Shown piece after piece: positions 1 to 9,056 of a DNA stretch of 64,000 bases (positions are counted from its first letter, which is position 1; the number at the start of each line of letters is the position of its first letter). A model generated the notes under the pieces. It saw only the letters and a list, made by a program, of their open reading frames with translations. It did no database searches and was not told the origin of the DNA. Origin of the DNA: Ichthyophis bannanicus (Eukaryota > Chordata > Amphibia > Gymnophiona > Ichthyophiidae); NCBI GenBank assembly GCA_033557465.1, contig CM066033.1, positions 708,011,637 through 708,075,636 on the forward strand, given 5' to 3'. A program made the translations under genes and the position numbers.

Positions 1-2264
1 CCCCTTTCTTTCCTGGACGCATAGTTTTCTTGTGTTAAATATGTGCTTTAAAATTGCACATACATGCAGTGTTACATTCATCTTTACATTTTTTTGTTTT
101 TCCTTTAGTTTAGCCATTGATAACCATTTATTGTCTTCTATTCAGTATCATTCCATTTTCATATTATAATTTTTTTCAAAAGAGTATAATTGTACATTTA
201 CTTGTGATTGCATATACAGTACATGTATCTTTCACTATAGCTTGCACGATTAGCTGCTTATACATATTTTTGTTTCCTGCATGTACTGCACTAAAGACGT
301 TCAGGAGATGTCTTTTTTTAGTTTCTTTTTTCAATTTCATTTTTTGTCGCTATAAGATATATAGCAGAGGCCCTGTTAGCTTACTCCTATACCATAATCG
401 TGGTTTGAAGTGTATTCTTAAAGTCATACAAGTCCTTCTTATGAATGGTTCACTGTTTTTTTGGCGCCTTTTTGACCATTTAAATAGTTTGACGATTGCA
501 TGGTGTCTCCATTTGTAAGCTGCTCCAGAGTTCAATGTGTTTACTGCACCCAGGCAAGTGTTTGAACTTTAATGCGACTCATTCCTTAATATGTTTTTTT
601 TCTATATTCCATTTTCACTCTGGTGTAACCATCTTTGGTGTTTATTTATGTCTTATGCGTTGAACATATAGACCCATAGATCGATTGTTCATCACATATG
701 TCTTGTTTTGACTTTATAGACAGTTTCCATACACTTTTCGATATTGTCTTTTATTGCTGGTTTTGGTCTTGCAACCTTTATGAACCCAAGCTTTATATTG
801 CTGTGTTTTATATTCATTAATACCTTGTCTTTTATTTTTAAACATTAGACGCTACAGATGTTTTCCACAAGCGTCATTATCTTATATTAATATTTTAAAG
901 GTTTTTATATTAGTACATATTTTTCTATGTCTCGATGAGGATTTAGCTCTCCAATCCTTTATCAGGATTTTACTTTTTTATGCATTGAACATTATGTACG
1001 TTTTTCTCCAACGTCATCAGTTTGTACCCATTTTTAAGCATTTTGGATTGACACAGAGGCCCTCATATATTCATTTTGATGACCAGCTGATGGGCTTTCA
1101 TTTCAGCGTGTCATATATTGGCCCACATTGTATTAGAGCTCCTTTGTCAGACTCGATGTTGGTGTCACATTTTCTGTATTGCTTTCAGTTTCCATTGCAT
1201 GTCCTTTTTAATTGATATTTTTAAGATGCCTGTTTTCTAGGGATTTTCTAACAGTAATCCTCCCCTTTTATGGTACACCAAGGTGCATCATCTGTACCAT
1301 ATGTCCTTTTCAGTTCCATTTATTATAGCCTGTTTTTATGTTTTATTTCCACCCTGTTTTTATTTCCAGAACATGTGTGTGGTCATCTCTTTTTAATGTT
1401 TCATGGATATATATCTGTCTTGTGTACACACTCATTTGTAGACCCACATTTGTATTTTTATCGTCCCCCCCTTTTATTGGTTATGTATTATTCTCTTTTT
1501 AATGGCTCCTCCTTATTAGAACCCAGCCTTTGTGTCCCGCCCCCCCCCCTTTTTTTTTTTATTTTATTTTATTTTTTTTTAACTATATTGACTAATGGCT
1601 AGGTCATTAATTTGGTGTTCTTTATTGCACATTGTCACACCATTCAAAGTATACTGTTATGTTTGACAAATCATTTCAGTGGTGGTTCTAGCACTTTCAG
1701 ATAACTTTGTAGATTTTTAAGCATGCACCATTTTGCTCATTTTGATCTTATATGGTTAATTTTCTCATTATTCTCTTATAGCGGATTGTGGCAATATTAT
1801 TTAACAGGATTCTCTATTCAGTTTATGTAATTGGCCTTATTGAGAGTAAGTTTTTATTTTGCTCTTCCACCCCCTTTTATAAGGATACCTAGATGTATAC
1901 ATAAATCCCTCTGCATTGCTGTATTTTAATCTGTCCTGTTTGGTCCTTTTCATTTTTGTATTTTTATGGTTTACTGTATACTCCTACCATTTGTTGAATG
2001 TTTGTTCTTAGTACTATTATTACTACTACCTTTTTATTCTCATTTGCCATTATTTATTTGTCTCTTATTTACAATCTTGTTTATATGTCTTAATTTAATT
2101 TAGGGTTTTTATAGTTTATACTTAACTTTTCAACTCTTAACATTCATTGTTTATTTATTATGTACTGATTCCATTTCCTTTGTATGCACAATCAGATTTC
2201 TGGCACTTGCATGGTTTTCTATCATTATAAATGTTTATTTTTTTTGTGTTGCTGTTCTTTTTTG
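1..2264. other. AT-rich unassigned region
   Basis: I see no supportable gene here. The sequence is strongly T-rich on the given strand, and its open frames are short and low-complexity. A homopolymer stretch (C run, then T and TTTTA runs) lies at about 1541-1580. Because a hammerhead-like motif and an AATAAA signal follow directly, the region may be the 3' part of an old retroelement read on the plus strand. No reverse transcriptase or endonuclease motif could be recognised. Confidence 0.5.
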
Positions 2265-2268
2265 AGGT

Positions 2269-2313
2269 CACCCCCTGATGAAGGCTATGCTGAAACACGG
2301 CCATGTAGGGGTT
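2269..2313 (+). ncRNA. Hammerhead-ribozyme-like motif
   Basis: The conserved core CTGATGA (2275-2281) is followed by a short imperfect stem II (2282-2291), GAAA (2292-2295), a stem III closed by ACA/TGT around a GGCC loop (2295-2306), and then A2307. ACCCC (2270-2274) pairs with GGGGT (2308-2312) to form stem I, which places a GTA cleavage triplet at 2305-2307. This order is the hammerhead fold. Such ribozymes are known in Penelope-like retroelements and their non-autonomous relatives. Stem II has a bulge and stem III a C-A mismatch, so the copy may be inactive. An AATAAA lies at 2317-2322, just before the L1 remnant starts. Confidence 0.5.
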
Positions 2314-2345
2314 GTTAATAAAGGACCTTTTAACCTTCTCACCCT

Positions 2346-3142
2346 TGTATGGTACACCTGTGTTTCAGCAAGATAGGACATATGTTTTCTGTGGACTGGT
2401 TTATGTATGATACTTCCAGCTGTTCAGGCAGGTATACCCCCATTGTGTTCAATTTACTAATATTCATCTTATACCCAGACTCCTCTCAGAGAGTCAATTT
2501 TAGAAAAAAATTCATCCATAAAAAGTGCAATTCTGAATAATTGAGACCCTACCTTAATTACCTCAGTATCCCCATTATTTCACACTTTTGTTGCCAAAGG
2601 TTCAACTACCAGAGCAAAAAGGTAGGGGAGACAGGGGTATCCATGCCTTGCTTCCTGTTTCAAGCCAAATTCCCTCAGAACCTCCTCCCCCATTTACCCT
2701 TATTTGTGCTTCTGGAATCACATACAGTGTGCCTTTAGCAATTTTCAATTAATCTCCCACCCCTACCTTTTCTAACACTTAACACATTAAATCCCATTCA
2801 ACCTGGCTGAAAGCTTTTTCAGCCTCTACCACCAAACACATAGATGAAATCTTATTTGTTTTAGCTTTTCAGAACAGTCTGAGTATATTCTGAACATTAT
2901 AACTCATTTTCCTATTAAAAATAAACCCTAACTGATCTTCATGTATCAAGTAAGGGATAAAGACCTGAAACCTATTTGTCAATATTTTTGACAGCAACTT
3001 GGCATTGAGAATTAATCAGTGAGATTGGTCTACGTGAACTACATGCACTAATATCCTTGCCTGGTTTGGGTATCAATGTGATACTTGCAGTATTAATTGG
3101 ACTCGGGCACCTCCTCACCTTGCATGATAGTATCCACACCAA
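2346..3142 (-). pseudogene. L1-type LINE ORF2 remnant, RT middle part
   Basis: Conceptual minus-strand translation gives a decayed L1 reverse transcriptase in the right order. It starts with a segment like the L1 'IPYLIHEDQ.GFI' region, then an 'AEKAFxxVEWD' motif, then a 'P(L)SPxLFALxxEPLA'-like palm segment, and near 2350-2540 a 'GYKxNxSK' motif. Stops and frame changes are frequent. It is the downstream half of an ORF2 whose upstream half resumes at 7475, beyond the inserted element at 3143-7471. The YADD box itself could not be read cleanly. Confidence 0.7.
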
Positions 3143-3348
3143 GGGGTATGTTTACTAAACCGTCTTAACGTGCGCCCGGCAATAGTGTGCAGGCTGCCAT
3201 AAAAGGAGTGGGCGTTTCAGTCTTAAAGTAGCAAAACGGGATTATCGTGCGATAACGCGCACTGCTGCGCACATTATCGGGCCAAGCACCGCTAAGCGCG
3301 TTAACGCGCGGTAATCTTAAGTAGGCACCCAGACATGCAAACATAGAA

Positions 3349-3421
3349 ACAGAGGTGTAGCACAATGGTTAATACACTGACTGATGATACAGGGGTCATG
3401 AGTTCAATCCCCCAGTGTGCC
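3349..3421 (+). repeat. tRNA-like module
   Basis: An A-box-like TAGCACAATGGTTA and a B-box-like GTTCAATCC lie at tRNA spacing. The acceptor arms pair only with several wobbles, and the T stem is poor. This is a decayed tRNA-derived SINE head or tRNA fossil rather than a functional tRNA gene. A relative in the opposite orientation lies at 3797-3878. Confidence 0.4.
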
Positions 3422-3534
3422 TAATGCATAAGGCTGGTTGAGGCATCAGCTTTGACATGTAAGTATTGTTTCTTGAGGCATTTTATTTGTATTTTAATTA
3501 TTGCTGCTAGCATACACACTCTCATGTGCCGTAA

Positions 3535-3734
3535 CCTAAGGTGCCGCATAAGGCACCCTATAAGGCACTCCATAGGACACATTATAAAGTGCACTGTCCG
3601 CCACGGCACCCTATAATGTCCCCTATAGGGCACCCTATAAGGCGCTCCATAGGACACCTTATAAGGCACCTCATATGGACTGTAACCATAAGATGCCTCA
3701 GAAGGCACTTTATAGGGCACCTTATGGTTACAGT
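3535..3734. repeat. Degenerate minisatellite with terminal hairpin
   Basis: Variants of a unit resembling ATAAGGCACCCTATAG / GGCACTCCATAGGAC recur about ten times. At the right end, ACTGTAACCATAAG (3679-3692) and its perfect complement (3721-3734) can form a 14-bp stem around a loop that is itself one repeat unit. The repetitive short open frames on both strands here come from the satellite and are not genes. Confidence 0.65.
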
Positions 3735-3796
3735 ACTCTGAGGGTGTTTTTGCTGGCAGCACTAATGTACATTAAAAATAGACAATGCTTTGGACA

Positions 3797-3878
3797 GCCC
3801 TATCAAATAACCCCACTGTGGGTTTGAACCCATGACCTCTGGCTCCACAGGCAGTGAAGTAACCAGTGGGCTACAGCT
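3797..3878 (-). repeat. tRNA-like module, inverted
   Basis: On the minus strand an A-box-like TAGCCCACTGGTTA is followed by a B-box-like GGGTTCAAACCC with a recognisable T stem. The D-arm and T-arm text resembles the module at 3349-3421 but runs the other way. This is probably a SINE head. Confidence 0.4.
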
Positions 3879-5360
3879 CTATAGCTGCTAACAAACCCCT
3901 GGCTGGCTGCAGAAGGACTGCAGGTCACCACACAAACAATCTGCTGTGATCATCAGGATAGGGTTAACCCACCCGTACCCATGATGCACTGCACATGCAA
4001 ATCAGCAGTCTACAGATGATCACAAGATGGGGTATGCACCCTCACAGCACCTCGGCCTGGTAGGGGGAACTGACCGTGTGTGTTACTGGCACAGAGTAGC
4101 TACACACTGTCACATTGTGCGGGTACTGTACTCACCCTGAGGGTGAGGTGGGACGCCCAGCACCAGGTCCACAGCACCTTCCATGGCAGAAATAGGCCAT
4201 GCTGCAGGTCCCCAGCAGTGCTAGTGTGTGAGATAGGTAGTTCCTGCAGACACACCTTGGATACATCTGTATTTCTCAGTCAGGTTTAGCCCTTATGGAC
4301 CCATAGGCGGATTATGTACCACCACCCAACTCACCCTCTGGGGCTGAAGGTGGGAAACAGGGTCTCCCACCAACAGATCCACATTCTACCTCCCTGCAAT
4401 GGTGGAAGTAGAGGGAACCATCAACCCCAGTCCTGCTGAGGAACAGACACCCTACAGGGCAGTCAATGCAGCTCTGTACACATCCATAAAGCAAAGCAGA
4501 CAGACATTAGGCCTGGAAATGCTCAGCTGCGCCCCACCACTATCTGATATTCTCCTGCAGCAAGCCTCCAGCCGTTGCACCCTGCAAGGTGTTCCAGCAA
4601 GACACATACTAGCTGCAGACAGTCTGCTAGCTAGTCCATAGTGCATGTTCCTGGAGGAGATGCATGCACCAAGAACTGGAATGTCAGCATACACACCAAG
4701 CAGATAAGTCAGTGATTGGGCCCCAAAAGGGAACCCATAAATATCACATGAGAGAAATACTATATAGCACTATGGGGGAACCTAGCCATGCCGTGGTCAC
4801 TGCTCAGTCAGGGTGAGAGTGATCTCCCAGCAGGACATGCTGTGGCCACCCTGTCTGTGCAGGTGGTGGCCGGGCACTACAATGCCCCAGCCACTGCCCT
4901 ATGCCCTGTGCAGATGCATCCTGGCCAGGCCACCCTGTCCGGGCTATACCCATGGTACCTTGCTCCTCATTATGCACATTGGCAGGCCAATACTGGCAAC
5001 AGTGCTGGCAGTGTGGGCTGTGGAGGATGTTTGCAGCCACCACACACTGGATAGACAGACACACACTCCCACACCTATGCCAGCATTGTACAACTATAGA
5101 GGTGTTTGGCAGCCCTGGCCACCGCTCCAGTCCTGGGCACAGTGCAGGCATGGCTATAGTATGCAATACTGTTGGGGTCACTCCCCAGGGTGGTAAACAC
5201 TGTCAGACACAAGACCTGTAGCACACTCCACAAACATCAGAAAGGTTGCCATGATGCAGCTCAATCAGAAAATTGTACTTAACTTCGGAATTGCTATCTG
5301 CCAGTAATCATAGCAACCTTTTGATAGCTGTGTACCGTATTCCCAGGTTTAGGATGGCAT

Positions 5361-5422
5361 TGCACGCGCTAGTATTGGGAGATGCACGCGCTATGCACGC
5401 GCTAGTATTGGGAGATGCACGC
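5361..5422. repeat. 29-bp direct duplication
   Basis: The same 29 bases beginning TGCACGCGCTAGTATTGGG occur at 5361-5389 and 5394-5422 with no differences. They are separated by 4 bases that continue the TGCACGCGC motif. This is a recent local duplication inside the 4.3-kb element. Confidence 0.85.
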
Positions 5423-5512
5423 AGGGCCCGATGTCCTGCCTCTCCAGGAGGCATTGGATAATGGAGCCTGTGGGTGCAGGTGTGTCTGCCCCTGTTGGCT
5501 GCTGCTTTACGG

Positions 5513-5705
5513 CAGACGTTCCCAACTCCAGTCCTGGTGTGCCAAACACTGTTCGGGTTTTCATACTGTCCCTCATGAATATGCATGAGATACATCTGCA
5601 TACCATGGGGGCGGCGCATAGACATGCAGCACAGGCATCTTTATTAGAGGCAGCATGGAACCTGAATGGTGTTTGGCCCTCCAGGACTACATTTGGGAGA
5701 CTCTG
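5513..5705. mobile_element. hAT-type MITE
   Basis: This 193-bp sequence begins CAG and ends CTG. Its imperfect inverted ends share the pattern CAG..TCCCAA..AGTCCTGG.G.GCCAAAC. The interior has ATGAATATGCATGAGAT, typical of an abundant vertebrate hAT-like MITE family as I recall it. The 8-bp flanks (5505-5512 and 5706-5713) match at five of eight positions, as expected for an old target duplication. It has no coding capacity. Confidence 0.65.
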
Positions 5706-5859
5706 CTCTAGGTAATGCGTCTGTTTATGGTGTCTGTGCTCTGTAGGGTAAAATGTAGGTGTTTTGGGCATGTTTACGTCATCTGCAAGAAAGGTTCTGT
5801 TTGTATTAGCACGTTTTAGTAGTGGGTAAAATATGGGGACTGGGTTGGCAGGAACCACA

Positions 5860-5940
5860 GCTGGGACTTGAACCTGTGACATTCTGCCTCTGAACACACT
5901 GGTTGTGTGCACTGCACCACCGTGTTGCCACAGAGACAGT
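5860..5940 (-). repeat. tRNA-like module
   Basis: The minus strand reads GGTGGTGCAGTGCAC, then CACAGGTTCAAGTCCCAG, a B box with good T-stem pairing. This is the third tRNA-like module inside the 4.3-kb element. It is too decayed for a working tRNA. Confidence 0.4.
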
Positions 5941-6252
5941 GCATTCCCTGGTGATACCATGACTGTTCATCCAGCAGGGCCTGTCTGTTGCAGTGCATGG
6001 CATCCACCTACACAGGGCTAGGCCATGGTCTGCTCTGGGCAGCTGCCACTGCCCCCCTCCACCACCAGTACCCCTCTGCCACCATGCTGACATGCCCTTC
6101 TGCTGGTGGTGCGCAGTCTCAGGCCATCCAGTATGCAGGTAGGCAGCTGCCTATGGTGCGTGTTCTGGGGTAGGGGTGCCTGCATAGACATCCACGCTTC
6201 CCCCCCCAACACTGCCTGCCAATGTTCTGTGCCCTTGGAGGTACCTGATGGG

Positions 6253-6600
6253 CAATGTTCCCTCTAATTTTCTGTAGGCTGTGTGCGCATAAAGTATCAG
6301 CTGTGCAGCTTTTGAAGAAAGGTTAAATTTTTGTGCGCCACATAACGACACTCGGAGTTATATACTTTAAAATTTGACTACACGTCAGAATACAGTATGT
6401 ACACCACACTGACTGCACTAGAAGATATTGTAGAACTTGTGAAAACCGTAAATACACAACAACTTTTAAATTTTAAGACGTCTGTGTTGTATTCTATTAG
6501 AATCAGAACTGTAATTTTTGTGCGCTCTGTTGTAAAGTATGTGCGCTCGCTCGGCGAGGTGTGTGCGCGCGCACACGCGCACAGCTTAGAGGGAACAGTG
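6253..6600. mobile_element. hAT-type MITE with perfect 8-bp TSD
   Basis: The ends are inverted copies of CA(A/C)TGTTCCCTCTAA, and the sequence is flanked on both sides by exactly CTGATGGG (6245-6252 and 6601-6608). An 8-bp duplication is the hAT signature. The interior is AT-rich in the middle with GTGCGC-rich shoulders. There is no transposase; it was mobilised in trans and inserted into the 4.3-kb element. Confidence 0.85.
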
Positions 6601-7474
6601 CTGATGGGTACTATCCCCTGTGACACTGTGATAAACACTCGTGCCCATGTTGGGCCCTCATCAGTTGCTGTCTGGCTGCTGTACAGTTTCAGCATTCCTA
6701 AGTGCCACCTAGGCATCTGCCTAGTCCGCACTGTGCCCCAGCTGCACCACAGCATGTGCCGCCTGCAGCCCTCTGTATCCCATTTTCAAGCATCTGTCCA
6801 GTTGGCCGTTCCGACATGCCCGCCCTGCTGTTGCCGCACATGTGCATGCCATAGGAAACCTGTCCGATGGAGAGGAAAACCCTGCACAGTGCAATTTCAC
6901 TGTGGGCTCATTCACCTTGTATGGGGACGGAGCCGACCCTTCCAGAATTCATATCCTTTTTTTGGTGCTTTCTTGGGAGTGTTTTTTGATGTTTCCCATT
7001 GAGATCACTATTGCCCAGCTTGGTTATTTTATTTTTCCATTTTCTTCTGTTCATTTTCACTATTTGCCCTTTTGTTCCCAGCACATGTATCACACTTATC
7101 ACTTTTTTGTAGGTTTTATGTTTATTTATGTTTATTTTGAATTTGATGTACCGCTCAGGCCAAAGGCTACATCATTCAATCATTAAATCAGCTCTAATGC
7201 CAGGGTTTCCCTGGCGTTAGTTTTCAGCCTCGGATTTCACAGTGTTAATGTGCGGGGAGCCTCTCCCCTCCCATTCTCCACCAATTGACCCCTTCTCTCC
7301 GCCCCTGGGGAGCCTTCCTCCGCACTCCGCGAGCCTTTCTCTGCCTTCAGTGCTTGTTTGCGCCGCTGCGCACGTTATCGCGCGCTAAGGTACCTCTGCG
7401 CCCGATAAAGCACCATTATCGCGCGATAATGTCACAGAGCGCACAATAAGATGGTTTAGTAAACATACCCCCAA

Positions 7475-8075
7475 GAGTCCGTTAAATGTTATAAAATTTG
7501 GCTGTATATCCACGTAATCCTGGGAAGCTGAATACCCATGCAATCCTTTACCTTCCTTTAAAGGCATAATAGCTTCTATCACCTCCTCACTTGATGTACT
7601 TTATCCAGCATGGGTAAGGGATATGCTTGCAGATAAATGCTTGTTTCCCCTTCTCTTCCCTCTACTTCTATCATAAAGCTTCTGTTAATACTCTATAAAA
7701 TGTCCTTATATTGCTTCAGACTCTGAAACTATATTACTCTTTCCATCCCTAATCCTCACCATTTGCTGCTTTCCACTCCTTAATTTCAGCCTTCTTGCTA
7801 AGAGTCTGCTTGCTTTATTCCCATATTCAAAACAACTCTACTTTAACTGCATCAGACCGAACACTAACTCTTGCACATTCAAGCCATTCAACTTTTCCTC
7901 TAGCTCTCTTCAACTTTTTCAAGATCACATATGTGATAGTTTTTTTCTAGATGCCCAATTCTCTCAATTCCCTCTCTTTGGCATCTTTACTTTTAAAGAA
8001 ATGCTAATGAGATTCAACACCCACATCTACCTTTAGATTATACCTGTTTCTTTGTCCCCTCCTTAGTTTCTCCAT
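7475..8075 (-). pseudogene. L1-type LINE ORF2 remnant, upstream part
   Basis: The minus-strand translation includes 'IEAIMPLKEGKG..GYSAS', matching the start of the L1 RT domain (usual pattern 'I..A...LK.GK.PGPDGY'). Upstream of it is a Lys/Glu-rich linker like that between L1 endonuclease and RT. It continues across the inserted 4.3-kb element into the fragment at 2346-3142, so the two pieces are one L1 copy. Several stops and frame changes are present. Confidence 0.65.
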
Positions 8076-8836
8076 TCTGTCCCCCCCAAGAAGCCAACCA
8101 AACTCTTCCCCCTGCCATCTCTACCTCCCAATTAGACCCCCACCTGTTATATCTAACCAGCCCCTGCCCACTCCCTTAACTGCTCCCACACAGAAACTCC
8201 TGTCACAGAGAAGTGACCCCAACCAAACTCATCCGCTCAGTTCTCTAAGTTATCAACCACAACCCCTCCACAAGCATATCTAACCTCCCCTGACCAAACA
8301 AAAAAAAAATACATCACTCACGCCCTTCCAAAACCCACCCTCCATTCACAGTGCACATATACACCCTCACACGCTAATGTTTAAATTCCATCACACCCAG
8401 CATATTCTTGTCCTAGAAAATACCCTACTCATGCAACACACATCCATTCTTCAGGTGCACAATTCAACAAATCCACAGCCCACTCCACATTCAACCCCAT
8501 GCAGTCACCTCTTCTTTATATGCCAGTACAAAAGACCTACTCTCAGTGCATCAATCACGTGGCAGTGTCCTATTTCCCAGTCTTCTTGCACCTCTCTCCT
8601 TTCTGCACCCACTACTTCACTGTTTTCCTTTTTGATGATTTCCTTCAGTGTTTTTTCACGGTCTCCTCCTTGTTACAAGCCAAATGGGAAGAGCCACCTG
8701 TATTTAGTATTATTCACTGCCAGCTTCTGTGTAAATCAATTTTAATTTATGGCTGTATTGTAATGTTGCTGGAGCCAAATTTGCATAAATTGCTATGTGA
8801 TAGCCATCCCAACCTAATTTATTGTCAGATCTCATC
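8076..8836. other. C-rich unassigned spacer
   Basis: I see no gene. The given strand is rich in C and A, with short poly-A and poly-C tracts. The sequence could be the 5' part of the same L1 on the minus strand, but no motif supports this. Confidence 0.4.
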
Positions 8837-9056
8837 TTTATTTATTTATTTATTTATTACAGTTTCTTATATACCGCGCTATTTAGAATCAGCGCGGTTT
8901 ACATCATAACAAAACGACCATTACGACAAACTGTCAGGTTTTACATTGAACAGGAGTACAAACTTGGATAACTGGGTTAACTATATACATAATCTATCTA
9001 CACTGCAGTGTGCGGGCATTTCTAGATTGGGTTATTTCTTGGAGGGGATATCTGGT

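Larger units (their letters stand above)
3143..7471. mobile_element. 4.3-kb non-autonomous TIR DNA element
   Basis: The ends are perfect inverted repeats of at least 19 bp beginning GGGGTATGTTTACTAAACC, at 3143 and (inverted) ending at 7471. They are flanked by a 3-bp repeat CAA (3140-3142 and 7472-7474), and the L1 reading resumes across the site, so this is an insertion. Both subterminal regions carry CpG-rich short palindromes of the TTATCGCGCGATAA type (3240-3320 and 7370-7430). No transposase frame is visible. The 3-bp duplication would suit a PIF/Harbinger or CMC-type element, but the family is not determined. The interior holds tRNA-like modules, a minisatellite and two hAT MITEs. Confidence 0.75.

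Noticed and set aside
3421..3762. A repetitive 113-residue open frame rich in Tyr, Pro and Val
   Set aside because: It is the translation of the degenerate minisatellite at 3535-3734. The opposite strand gives an equally repetitive frame.
3349..3878. Functional tRNA genes
   Set aside because: Box A and box B are present, but acceptor and T stems have too many mismatches or wobbles, and there is no poly-T terminator in the right place.
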